Below the pieces are notes generated by a model that worked only from the letters and a program-made list of their open reading frames with translations, did not search any database and had not been told where the DNA came from. DNA of 64,000 bases from an uncultured Bacteroidales bacterium (GTDB lineage Bacteria > Bacteroidota > Bacteroidia > Bacteroidales > UBA932): assembly GCA_900318445.1 (NCBI GenBank), contig ONKO01000001.1, positions 124,001 to 188,000 of the forward strand, given 5' to 3'. Within the stretch, counting starts at the first letter, position 1. Every line of letters begins with the position of its first letter. A program made the position numbers and the translations under genes. Positions 8,764-17,138 of the stretch are shown here, piece after piece.

Positions 8764-10692
8764 ATGGACTACAACAGATTTTTCTCGGCCGATGTGCCTT
8801 CATTCCTACGCTCTCCGGTAAGGGAGATTTTCCGGAAGGTAGACCTCAGTGCCATCTGCTCCTTCGCCGGAGGATACCCCGCCGCCGACACTTTCCCGGT
8901 GACCGAAATCCCCGGCCTTGCCGCCGCCGTGCTGGAAAAGTATGGCACCAAGGCGCTGCAGTACGGTGCAACGCAGGGCGTGCCAGAACTGCGCGAAGCC
9001 ATTGCCGCCCGCTACGGCGTGCCCGTGTCGCAGGTACAGATCACCACTTCTTCCCAGCAGGGCATCGACGTGTGCACCCGCGTCTTCGTGGACCCCGGAG
9101 ACGTGGTCCTGGCCGATAACCCGGTGTATCTGGGGGCACTGCAGAGTTTCAGGGCCTACCGCGCCAAGGTAATGGGATGTCATTCTGAGCGAAGCGAAGA
9201 ATCTGAAGTCAAATTCATCTACGTCATCCCCGACTTCAACAACCCCTCCGGCAAAACCATGACCCTGGAGGAACGGAAAGAGCTGGTGCGGCTTGCCCGG
9301 GAACTTGACTGCCTCATTGTAGAAGACAGCCCCTACCGCGAGCTTCGCTATGAGGGGGAGCCGGTCACGCCCATCCGAGAACTGGCCCCGGAGCGCACGC
9401 TGCAGCTGGGAAGCTTCTCCAAGATCTTTGCTCCGGGCTTCCGGCTGGGATGGATCATCGGCCCGGAAGAACTCCTGGAGCAGATTTACGTTTGCAAGCA
9501 GTGCCTGGACCTGTGTCCGCCGGTTTTTGACCAGTACTTGGCCGCAGAATTCCTCACCAGCGGTGCGCTGGACCGCAACTTACAGAAAACCTTAGCATTA
9601 TACAGGCACCGGAGAGACTTGATGGTGTCCCTGCTGGAGAAATACATGCCGGCCGGAGTGAGCTGGACCTACCCGGAAGGGGGCCTTTTCCTGTGGCTAA
9701 CCCTGCCGGAGAGCATTGATACCGTGGCGCTGTATGACCGTGCACTGGCATCCGGCGTGGCCTACGTAGCGGGCTCGTTCTTCTACACCGACGGCAGCCA
9801 CCGCAACACCATGCGCCTGAACTTCTCCTTCATAGACGAAGCCAAGATGGAACCTGGCATCAAGCTCCTCTCAAGCGTGATGAACAACATCCACATCACG
9901 CTATACAAGTTCACCGGGGCAGGCAATGACTTTGTCTTGCTGGACGGGCGCCAGGGAGGGGTGGACGATTTCCGCCAAAAGGAGACCATCGCCAGACTGT
10001 GCCGGGAATACCGCACCGACGGCATGATGATCCTGGATCAGGCACCCGGCTACGACTTTGCCATGGAATTCTACAACCCCGACGGAAGCGGCGGCATGAT
10101 GTGCGGCAATGGTGGCCGATGCATCGTGGCCTTTGCCGATTACCTGGGCCTGAAGCCCGCCTCGCCGGACGGAGTATGGAACTTCCTGGCACCGGACGGC
10201 CCGCATACAGCCGAGATCCTCCAGAAAGAGGACGGCCTGTGGACCGTTAAGCTCAAGATGATTGACGTAGACGGAGTAAAGCCCGTCCTGGACGGCTACT
10301 TCCTCAACACCGGCACCCGTCATTTTGTGAAGTTCGTGCCCAGTGTCGAAGCCCTGGACATGGAAAAAGACGGCCCGGAATACAGATGGGCCGATGCCTT
10401 CCAGCCCGAAGGCACCAATGCCAATTTTGTGGAGGCAGCGCCCGACGGCCTGCATGTCCGCACCTTTGAAAAGGGTGTGGAAGGCGAAACCCTGGCCTGC
10501 GGAACCGGCCTCACGGCCAGCGCCATCGCGGCCTATGCCGCCGGCGTCATTCCCGGCCGGGCCGGGGATCCCATCCGCCTCCAGTGCCGCCGCGGCGACT
10601 GGCTGGAGGTTAGTTTCAAGGCCGCCGGAGAACACTTCACCGACGTGTTCCTCACCGGCCCGGCCGAATGGATTGAAAACAAAGCACACTAG
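8764..10692 (+). CDS. dapF: Fusion: PLP aminotransferase (probable DapC role) + diaminopimelate epimerase DapF
   Basis: 642 aa in one uninterrupted frame. Residues 1-372 are a fold-type I PLP aminotransferase of the LysN/MocR-catalytic type (AGGYPAADTFP, ALQYGATQG, PDFNNPSGK, PLP Lys220 in SFSKIFAPGFRLGW). Residues 373-642 are a complete DapF (FTGAGNDF) with both catalytic cysteines, Cys447 in MMCGNGG and Cys579 in LACGTG. Internal ATG codon 373 could also start DapF alone. DapC is the only step of the succinylase pathway with no separate gene here, so the aminotransferase domain probably makes N-succinyl-LL-DAP. Oddity: repeat-derived CHSERSEES (139-147) replaces the roughly 25-30 residue segment usually found before the NPSG motif. 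Confidence 0.88.
   Translation: MDYNRFFSADVPSFLRSPVREIFRKVDLSAICSFAGGYPAADTFPVTEIPGLAAAVLEKYGTKALQYGATQGVPELREAIAARYGVPVSQVQITTSSQQGIDVCTRVFVDPGDVVLADNPVYLGALQSFRAYRAKVMGCHSERSEESEVKFIYVIPDFNNPSGKTMTLEERKELVRLARELDCLIVEDSPYRELRYEGEPVTPIRELAPERTLQLGSFSKIFAPGFRLGWIIGPEELLEQIYVCKQCLDLCPPVFDQYLAAEFLTSGALDRNLQKTLALYRHRRDLMVSLLEKYMPAGVSWTYPEGGLFLWLTLPESIDTVALYDRALASGVAYVAGSFFYTDGSHRNTMRLNFSFIDEAKMEPGIKLLSSVMNNIHITLYKFTGAGNDFVLLDGRQGGVDDFRQKETIARLCREYRTDGMMILDQAPGYDFAMEFYNPDGSGGMMCGNGGRCIVAFADYLGLKPASPDGVWNFLAPDGPHTAEILQKEDGLWTVKLKMIDVDGVKPVLDGYFLNTGTRHFVKFVPSVEALDMEKDGPEYRWADAFQPEGTNANFVEAAPDGLHVRTFEKGVEGETLACGTGLTASAIAAYAAGVIPGRAGDPIRLQCRRGDWLEVSFKAAGEHFTDVFLTGPAEWIENKAH
9178..9204 (+). repeat. 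Half-copy of the palindromic repeat inside the aminotransferase domain
   Basis: This 27-nt copy begins TGTCATTCTGAGCGAAGCG and ends GAAGAATCT. It differs from the right arm of the murB repeat by one base. It is read in frame as CHSERSEES. The paired left arm is absent. Confidence 0.75.
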
Positions 10693-10694
10693 AT

Positions 10695-11564
10695 ATGGAC
10701 AAAATATTCAAAGGATGCGGCACGGCACTGCTTACTCCCTTCAAGGGAGGCGAAGTAGATTATACGGCGTTTGCCGCCACAGTGGACTGGCAGGTGACGG
10801 CCGGCATGGATTTCCTGGTGCCGCTGGGAACCACCGGCGAAACGCCCACGCTCACGGAATCGGAAAAACTCCAGGTGCTGGAGGTAGCCCTGCAACATGC
10901 CGCCGGAAAACCGGTGGTGGCCGGTGTGGGTACCAACAGCGTAACCGGCACGCTGGCCAACATGCGCCTGCTGCAGGATGCCGACGCCTACCTGATTGTG
11001 GCACCGTTCTACAACAAGCCGCCGCAGCGGGGTATCTACGAATACTTCAAGGAGCTGGCCCAGAGCACGGACAAGCCCATCGTCCTGTACAATGTGCCCG
11101 GCCGTACGGGCTGCAACATTGAGGCGGAAACCACCCTGGCCCTGGCACGGGACATCCCCAACATCGTAGGTGTCAAGGAAGCGTCCGGCAACATCGGCCA
11201 GATTCAGGCCATCCTGGACGGCCGTCCGGATGGGTTCTCGGTGCTCAGCGGCAACGACGACCAGACCTTCGAGCTCATGCAGAAGGGGGCCGATGGTGTC
11301 ATCTCCGTAGCTTCCAACGTGTTCCCCAGCGCCATGGCAGACTTTGTACATGCACTGCAGGCGGGCAAGTTCGAAGAGGCAAAAAAGATGGACGACCGCC
11401 TGAATCCCCTGTTCAAGGCGCTCTTCGTGGAGCCCAATCCCATCCCCGCCAAGGCCGCCATGGCCCAGCTGGGACTCATGGAAAACAGCCTGCGCCTGCC
11501 GCTGGTGCCCGCCACAGAAGCCACCGAGACGCTCCTGAAGCAAACCCTTAAAGAATTGTTTTAA
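10695..11564 (+). CDS. dapA: 4-hydroxy-tetrahydrodipicolinate synthase
   Basis: 289 aa TIM-barrel aldolase condensing pyruvate with aspartate semialdehyde. The Schiff-base Lys161 is in VGVKEASG, the proton-relay Tyr132 in VLYNVPGRTG, and GTTGETPTL holds the conserved Thr-Thr. It starts 2 bp after the dapF fusion and its TAA shares one base with the dapD start (TAATG), so it is co-translated with both. Confidence 0.97.
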   Translation: MDKIFKGCGTALLTPFKGGEVDYTAFAATVDWQVTAGMDFLVPLGTTGETPTLTESEKLQVLEVALQHAAGKPVVAGVGTNSVTGTLANMRLLQDADAYLIVAPFYNKPPQRGIYEYFKELAQSTDKPIVLYNVPGRTGCNIEAETTLALARDIPNIVGVKEASGNIGQIQAILDGRPDGFSVLSGNDDQTFELMQKGADGVISVASNVFPSAMADFVHALQAGKFEEAKKMDDRLNPLFKALFVEPNPIPAKAAMAQLGLMENSLRLPLVPATEATETLLKQTLKELF

Positions 11565-12340
11565 TGGAAATTACAATACAAGAGTTTAACGAAGTCATAG
11601 AAGCCCTGGAAAAGGGAGAACTCCGCGTTGCCCGGAAGGCAGACGGCGTATGGCAGGTAAACAAGCACGTGAAGGAAGTAATTCTTGCCGGCTTCAGGCT
11701 GGGCGCCATCACAGACATGAGTGAAGGTCAGTTTCCCTTCTTTGACAAGGATACTTACCCTGTGAGGAAGTTCAGCGCAGAGGACGGCGTCCGCATCGTC
11801 CCCGGCGGGTCCAGCATCCGGCGCGGTGCTTTCGTAGCCAAAGGCGCCATTGTCATGCCCCCTTCCTATATCAACGTAGGAGCCTATGTAGGCGAAGGTA
11901 CCATGGTGGACAGCCATGTCACCGTGGGGTCCTGCGCGCAAATCGGCAAAAACATTCATCTGTCGGCCTGTGCCCAGATTGGCGGCGTGCTGGAGCCGGC
12001 GGGCGCCCTTCCCACCATCATTGAAGATGGCGCATTCGTGGGCGGCAACTGCGGCATCTATGAGGGAACCATTGTGGAAGAAGGCGCCGTCATTGCTTCG
12101 GGCGTTGTCATCACCGCCTCTACACCGCTGTTCGATGCCACCACGGGCAGTTTCGTACCCCGTAACGCCGACGGCCGCGTGGTCGTTCCCCGCGGAGCCG
12201 TGGTGGTGAGTGGTTCCAAGCCCATCGTGCGGGACGGAAAACCCCTCGAAAGCGGCGTACATCTATACTGCCCCGTCATCGTCAAATACCGCGACGAAAA
12301 AACCGCCGGCAGTGTTCATCTCGAAGATTTATTAAGGTAA
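11564..12340 (+). CDS. dapD: 2,3,4,5-tetrahydropyridine-2,6-dicarboxylate N-succinyltransferase
   Basis: 258 aa with a left-handed beta-helix of hexapeptide repeats (PPSYINVGAYVGEGTMVDSH onward) and the DapD signatures GGVLEPAGALPTIIED and GGNCGIYEG. It uses succinyl-CoA to open and acylate tetrahydrodipicolinate. Its presence marks the succinylase branch. This is notable because Bacteroides are known to use the one-step DapL route. The C-terminal part binds CoA in characterised members. Confidence 0.95.
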   Translation: MEITIQEFNEVIEALEKGELRVARKADGVWQVNKHVKEVILAGFRLGAITDMSEGQFPFFDKDTYPVRKFSAEDGVRIVPGGSSIRRGAFVAKGAIVMPPSYINVGAYVGEGTMVDSHVTVGSCAQIGKNIHLSACAQIGGVLEPAGALPTIIEDGAFVGGNCGIYEGTIVEEGAVIASGVVITASTPLFDATTGSFVPRNADGRVVVPRGAVVVSGSKPIVRDGKPLESGVHLYCPVIVKYRDEKTAGSVHLEDLLR

Positions 12341-12346
12341 TATAAA

Positions 12347-13336
12347 ATGAAAGTTGCAGTAGTGGGAGCCACTGGCCTCGTAGGCTCCAAAATGTTAGAA
12401 GTACTTCAGGAAAGGAATTTTCCTGTAACCGAACTGTTACCAGTCGCCTCCGAACGCTCCTGGGGTAAAAAGGTAACCTTCCAGGGAAAGGAATGGACCG
12501 TGATGAGTGCCGATGAGGCCATTGCGAAGAAACCGGCCCTGGCACTGTTCAGCGCCGGCGGCGCCGCTTCCGGCGAGCTGGCCCCCAAATTCGCCGCCGT
12601 GGGTTGCTACGTGGTAGACAACTCCTCCTTCTGGCGCATGGATCCTTCTGTGCCGCTGGTCGTTCCGGAAATCAATGCCGATGTCCTCACCCCCGGGGAC
12701 CACATCATCGCCAACCCCAACTGTTCCACCATCCAGATGGTGCTGCCCCTGGCCCCGCTTCACAAGGCCTACGGCATCAAGCGCATTGTGGTGAGCACTT
12801 ACCAGAGCGTTACCGGCGCTGGCCAACGCGGTATTGAGCAGCTAGAGGCCGAGCGTGCCGGCGGCAGCGGCAGCAAGTTCCCCCACCCCATCGACCTCAA
12901 CATCCTTCCCCATATTGACAGCTTCCTCCCCGACGGTTACACTAAGGAAGAGATGAAGATGGTGAACGAAACCCGCAAGATCCTGCGTGACGACACCATC
13001 GCCGTGTGCCCTACCACCGTGCGTGTACCGGTCAAGGGCGGCCACTCCGAGAGCGTGAACCTGGAATTCTGCAAGCCCTTCGACCTGGACGAGGCCCGTA
13101 AACTGATGGCCGACATGCCCGGTGTAGTGCTGCAGGACGACCCCGAAAACAACGTCTATCCCATGCCGCTTAACGCCTGGGGCAAGGACGAGGTGTTCGT
13201 GGGCCGCATCCGCCGCGACTTCTCCGTAGAGAACGGCCTCAACATCTGGTGCGTGAGCGACAACCTGCGCAAGGGTGCCGCCACCAATGCCGTCCAGATT
13301 GCCCAGGTGCTGCTCGCCAAAGGCTGGCTTCAGTAG
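12347..13336 (+). CDS. asd: Aspartate-semialdehyde dehydrogenase
   Basis: 329 aa. N-terminal Rossmann GATGLVGSKM, catalytic Cys126 in NPNCSTIQM, then VSTYQSVTGAGQRG. It reduces aspartyl phosphate to the semialdehyde that feeds dapA and, through homoserine dehydrogenase, threonine and methionine. It starts 6 bp after dapD and its stop is 1 bp before dapE. Confidence 0.96.
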   Translation: MKVAVVGATGLVGSKMLEVLQERNFPVTELLPVASERSWGKKVTFQGKEWTVMSADEAIAKKPALALFSAGGAASGELAPKFAAVGCYVVDNSSFWRMDPSVPLVVPEINADVLTPGDHIIANPNCSTIQMVLPLAPLHKAYGIKRIVVSTYQSVTGAGQRGIEQLEAERAGGSGSKFPHPIDLNILPHIDSFLPDGYTKEEMKMVNETRKILRDDTIAVCPTTVRVPVKGGHSESVNLEFCKPFDLDEARKLMADMPGVVLQDDPENNVYPMPLNAWGKDEVFVGRIRRDFSVENGLNIWCVSDNLRKGAATNAVQIAQVLLAKGWLQ

Positions 13337-13337
13337 T

Positions 13338-14318
13338 ATGAACTGGCACTTCTTTCAAGACCTTTTGAGCATCGATTCCACTTCCGGCAAGGAGCGGGAA
13401 GTGGCACTGTGGCTGCATGACACGTTGGAAGCTCCGCAGAAAAAACTCATGGAAGTGGGAGACGGCACCCTCAACCTCCTTCTGTCATGGGGCACGCCCA
13501 AAGTGGTGTTCTGCTCCCACATGGACACCGTTCCGCCTTACATTCCCCCCACCTTTGAAGAGGGCGTGGTGAAGGGACGCGGCTCCTGCGACGCCAAGGG
13601 CCAGATCTTCGCCATGTACTCGGCCTGCAAGGAGTTGGAAGCAGAAGGGCGCACAGACTTTGGCCTCCTTTTGGTCTCCGGGGAAGAAACCGGTTCCTGG
13701 GGCGCCAAGGCCTTTTCCAAGACCGGCTTCGAAGCCCCCTTCCTCATTGTGGGAGAGCCCACGGAGAACAAGATGGTATCGGCCTCCAAAGGTACTCTCT
13801 CCTACGACCTCTGCTTCACAGGGAAGGCGTTCCACTCCGGCTATCCGCAGTATGGCGTGAGCGCCGTGGACCTTTTCAACGCGTTCTACAACCAGCTCAA
13901 GGCACAGGACTTCGGCGAGGACCCGGAACTGGGAGAGACCACCTTCAACATCGGCCTTCTCCATAGCGACAATCCGCAGAATATCTTATCGGCCCAGCTT
14001 ACCTGCCGGCTCTACTTCCGCACCACGTTCGTCTCGCATGAGGCGGTGCAGCGCTGGATGTCGGCCATCCCCGAAGCGTCCCTGCGCGCCCCGGGGGACA
14101 CACCCGCGCACTACGTGACGCTGCCCGGGTTTCCATCGGCCCCGGTGGCCTTCGGCAGCGACGCCCCGCACCTCACCGGTTTCGGCCACAAGATCATCTG
14201 CGGGCCCGGCACCATCCGCGTAGCCCATCGGCCCGAAGAACACATCCTGGTCCGGGACCTGGAAACCGCCGTGGAACAATACATCGCGCTTTTTCACAAC
14301 CTACTCAGTGACAGCTAG
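13338..14318 (+). CDS. dapE: M20-family deacylase, probable succinyl-DAP desuccinylase
   Basis: 326 aa di-zinc M20 peptidase. Metal ligands and catalytic residues are visible: HMDTVP, GRGSCDAKGQ, GEETGSWG, VGEPTENK, and a C-terminal His in RVAHRPEEH. ATG 13338 gives the normal N-terminus and lies 1 bp after asd; a longer frame runs into asd and is rejected. Length is short for DapE (about 375 aa). By sequence alone it could also be an ArgE-type acetyl- or succinyl-ornithine deacylase. Its place between asd and dapB, with dapD upstream, favours DapE. Confidence 0.8.
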   Translation: MNWHFFQDLLSIDSTSGKEREVALWLHDTLEAPQKKLMEVGDGTLNLLLSWGTPKVVFCSHMDTVPPYIPPTFEEGVVKGRGSCDAKGQIFAMYSACKELEAEGRTDFGLLLVSGEETGSWGAKAFSKTGFEAPFLIVGEPTENKMVSASKGTLSYDLCFTGKAFHSGYPQYGVSAVDLFNAFYNQLKAQDFGEDPELGETTFNIGLLHSDNPQNILSAQLTCRLYFRTTFVSHEAVQRWMSAIPEASLRAPGDTPAHYVTLPGFPSAPVAFGSDAPHLTGFGHKIICGPGTIRVAHRPEEHILVRDLETAVEQYIALFHNLLSDS

Positions 14319-14323
14319 TTAAC

Positions 14324-14359
14324 TTTTTCTCTTTAGGCCGATCAGCCTAAAGAGAAAAA
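14324..14359. terminator. Bidirectional hairpin terminator between dapE and dapB
   Basis: Perfect 15-bp inverted repeat, TTTTTCTCTTTAGGC at 14324-14338 and its complement at 14345-14359, with a 6-nt loop. The arms end in T5/A5, so either strand gives a U-tailed hairpin. It separates the aspS-to-dapE run from dapB and the lysC fusion, and may act as an attenuator or a partial terminator. Confidence 0.65.
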
Positions 14360-14396
14360 CACAAGTACTTAACACACAGCAAATTACAAAGATTCG

Positions 14397-15059
14397 ATGA
14401 TACAGGTTATAATCAGTGGCTACGGGAAAATGGGCCACATGGTGGAGAAAGTGCTCCGGGAAAGGGGCATAGAACTGGTGCAGGCCACCGACGACGTGCA
14501 GAGCGTAGATCCCGCCCTCGCGAAGGCGTGCGTGTGCATCGACTTCACCACGCCGGACGCTTTCCGGGCCAATTATCCCTTCATCGCGCAGCACTTCAAG
14601 GCGGCGGTGGTGGGCACCACGGGCTGGAATGATATCCGGGCCGATGTCACCCGCGCCTTCGAAGCCGCCGGTACACCCATGGTGCACGCTTCCAACTTTT
14701 CGCTGGGGGTGAACGCGCTGTTTGCCGCCGTGAGCCGCGCATCGGCCATCCTGAAGGGAGCGGGGTACAAGGCCGATATCGAAGAAATCCACCACATCCA
14801 CAAGCTGGACGCTCCCTCCGGAACGGCCAAGACGCTCGCCAGTCTGGTAGAAGAAGGACTGGGCACAAAGCCGGAAATCACCTCCATCCGCGAAGGAGAG
14901 GTGCCCGGCATCCATACACTTACCCTGGAGTCGGCCTGTGACAAACTCACCTTCCGGCACGAAGCCTTCTCCCGCGAGGGTTTTGCCCAGGGAGCCGTCA
15001 CCGCCGCCCTTCTCACGGAAGGACTGCAGGGCGTTCATGAATTCAGCGAGTTGTTGTAA
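14397..15059 (+). CDS. dapB: 4-hydroxy-tetrahydrodipicolinate reductase
   Basis: 220 aa. N-terminal dinucleotide-binding ISGYGKMGHMV, CIDFTTPDAF, and the catalytic/substrate motif EEIHHIHKLDAPSGTA with its His pair and Lys. It reduces the DapA product to tetrahydrodipicolinate. It is short against the roughly 270 aa E. coli enzyme but within the range of compact family members. The stop shares a base with the next start (TAATG). Confidence 0.95.
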   Translation: MIQVIISGYGKMGHMVEKVLRERGIELVQATDDVQSVDPALAKACVCIDFTTPDAFRANYPFIAQHFKAAVVGTTGWNDIRADVTRAFEAAGTPMVHASNFSLGVNALFAAVSRASAILKGAGYKADIEEIHHIHKLDAPSGTAKTLASLVEEGLGTKPEITSIREGEVPGIHTLTLESACDKLTFRHEAFSREGFAQGAVTAALLTEGLQGVHEFSELL

Positions 15060-17116
15060 TGTACAGAGTCCTGAAATTTGGCGGGTCGTCGGTTGCATCG
15101 GCAACGGCCATGTCCCGCGTGCTGGATATCGTGGAGGCCGAGGCAGCCAAAGGCTGTGTCATCCTCGTAAGCAGCGCCATCAGCGGCTGCACCGATTCCC
15201 TCCTCAGCGAGGACGATGCAAGGTGGGCCGATATGGAGCGCCGCCATCAAAGCATCGTTAAACGCCTTTTCACCGGTGCCGACCGGGAAGTGCTCCAGCA
15301 AAAACTGGATGCCCTCTTCCAGGAGATGCGGCAGGCACCGCAGGAAGAGAAAGTCACCTTTGGAGAGCTTTTCTCCACCACCATCCTCGCCGCCAAACTC
15401 GACAGCGAAGGCTACAAAACCGTATGGCTGGACTCCCGCGACCTGGTGGTCAAGGATAACGAGCCGCTCACCTACGAGCGAATCCAGAAGGTCATCCAGG
15501 AAAAACAGGCCGATGTTTTCGTCGCACCCGGGTTCATCTGCCGAGACCAGGCAGGCAACATTTCCACTCTGGGCCGCGGCGGCTCGGACTACACGGCAGC
15601 CCTCTATGCAGCGGCCGTCGGAGCCGGAAGCCTGCAAATCTGGACCGACGTTCCCGGCATCATGACCGCCAATCCCAAGGAGGTTCCGGCCGCCCGGACC
15701 ATCCCCCGCATGTCTTATGCCGCAGCCCTGGAAATGGCCTCCCATGGAGCCAAGGTGCTCTATGCACCCACAGTAGCTCCCGCCATGGCCGCAAAAATAG
15801 ATATCGAAATTCGTAACACCTTTGTTCCGGACGGGAAATTTACGGTGGTAAATGCCCAAAAAGATGCCTCACAGTGGGTTGGAGTGGCATCTGAAGGAGA
15901 AACAATCCGGTTAGTGGGCACCCGCGAAGCCGCCGAGGCAAAAGAGACCATTTTCAACGCTTTACAGGAAGAAGGCATACAAGCCAGAAGCATCCAGAAA
16001 GATGGAAACAGCTTTGTTATCTGCGTGCGGAAATCCGTGCTGGAACAGGCGCTCAAAGCCATCCACCGGGCCTTTTTCCAGGATTTGCCCGTAGCAGAAG
16101 TGAACCTTTTCCTCTGCGGAGACGGCGCTGTGGCTCAGGCACTTATCCAGATGGTACAGCAAAGCGCCTCCACCGTGAAGGAGCGCACCGGAAAATCGCT
16201 TCGCATCGTGGGGCGGGCTAACAGCCGCCAATATGGAATAGACCTGGGCGGGCACCCGGTCATCGGCACGGAGGGAGACTACATTGACGCCCTCCTCAAA
16301 GTGGCGCCCAAAGGGTCTGTCTTTGTGGACGCCACCAACAGTAAAACGCTCTATAAACGATACGTAGACCTTCTTGAGGCCGGTATAGGCATTGTGTCTT
16401 CCAACCGCCGCTCCTTTGCCGTTCCTTACGCCGAGTACGCCGCCATGCATGCCGCCGCCCGGGAAAACGGTGTCATCCTCCGTTACGAGACCACCGTGGG
16501 AGCTGCCCTCCCCATCCTGGAATCCATCTCCCGCGGCACCAACAGCTGCGACGAGGTGCTGTCCATCGAGGCCGTGGTCTCCTGCACCCTCAACCAGATT
16601 CTGAGCGAGTACCAGCCCGGCGGGGAATCCCTTGCCAGCCGGGTAAGGAAGGCGGCCGAAGCAGGTCTCACCGAGCCCGACCCCCGCGTAGACCTGGGCG
16701 GGCAGGATGCCCTCCGGAAGCTGCTCATCCTCGCGCGCGAAGCCGGTGTACGGCTGGAGGAGGCGCAGGTGGAAGTGACGCCTGCCGTACCCGAGACGGT
16801 GATGCAGGGAAGCATCGGCCAATTCTATGAAAAACTGGAGGCCTACGAACCCACCTGGGCTGCACATGCCCGCGAAGCCGCTGTGCAGGGCTTCCGCCAA
16901 CGCTTTGTGGCCTTCCTGGAGAAAACTCCCCACGGCTTCCGCGCCGGTATCGGCCTCAGGAACGTGCCGCCTGTGCACCCCGCCTACTACCTGAGGGGCA
17001 CCGAGAACGCCATCATCGTGCGCAGTGCCTTCCACCCGTATCCCCTGGTCATCCAGGGCCCCGGCGAAGGCGCCCGCGAAGCGGCCAGCAGCGTTTTGAA
17101 CGATATTCTTAGATAA
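15059..17116 (+). CDS. Bifunctional aspartokinase / homoserine dehydrogenase
   Basis: 685 aa. Residues 1 to about 260 are an aspartokinase (KFGGSSVAS, GRGGSDYTAA, IWTDVPGIMT). About 265-345 is a single ACT-like regulatory region. From about 350 is homoserine dehydrogenase (LFLCGDGAVAQAL, VSSNRRSFAVP, SIEAVVSCTLNQIL, DLGGQDALRKLLILARE). The fusion provides both the entry to the aspartate family and the branch to threonine/methionine. ThrA/MetL-type proteins are about 810-820 aa; the missing length is mainly in the ACT region, so feedback control is probably different or reduced. It follows dapB by TAATG overlap. Confidence 0.92.
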   Translation: MYRVLKFGGSSVASATAMSRVLDIVEAEAAKGCVILVSSAISGCTDSLLSEDDARWADMERRHQSIVKRLFTGADREVLQQKLDALFQEMRQAPQEEKVTFGELFSTTILAAKLDSEGYKTVWLDSRDLVVKDNEPLTYERIQKVIQEKQADVFVAPGFICRDQAGNISTLGRGGSDYTAALYAAAVGAGSLQIWTDVPGIMTANPKEVPAARTIPRMSYAAALEMASHGAKVLYAPTVAPAMAAKIDIEIRNTFVPDGKFTVVNAQKDASQWVGVASEGETIRLVGTREAAEAKETIFNALQEEGIQARSIQKDGNSFVICVRKSVLEQALKAIHRAFFQDLPVAEVNLFLCGDGAVAQALIQMVQQSASTVKERTGKSLRIVGRANSRQYGIDLGGHPVIGTEGDYIDALLKVAPKGSVFVDATNSKTLYKRYVDLLEAGIGIVSSNRRSFAVPYAEYAAMHAAARENGVILRYETTVGAALPILESISRGTNSCDEVLSIEAVVSCTLNQILSEYQPGGESLASRVRKAAEAGLTEPDPRVDLGGQDALRKLLILAREAGVRLEEAQVEVTPAVPETVMQGSIGQFYEKLEAYEPTWAAHAREAAVQGFRQRFVAFLEKTPHGFRAGIGLRNVPPVHPAYYLRGTENAIIVRSAFHPYPLVIQGPGEGAREAASSVLNDILR

Positions 17117-17122
17117 AATCAT

Positions 17123-17130
17123 TATCTTTG
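17123..17130 (+). promoter_or_regulatory. Bacteroidota -7 box for cdaA
   Basis: TATCTTTG fits TAnnTTTG. The cdaA ATG at 17139 begins 8 nt after its last base, so the transcript would have little or no leader. It starts a new unit (cdaA-mutS2-yraN). Confidence 0.6.
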
Positions 17131-17138
17131 TGCTCGTG

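Noticed and set aside
8764-10692. Two separate genes (aminotransferase and dapF) with a missed stop
   Set aside because: The frame is continuous through the junction at residue 373 with no stop; an internal ATG exists, so separate initiation is possible, but a single fusion CDS is the simplest reading.
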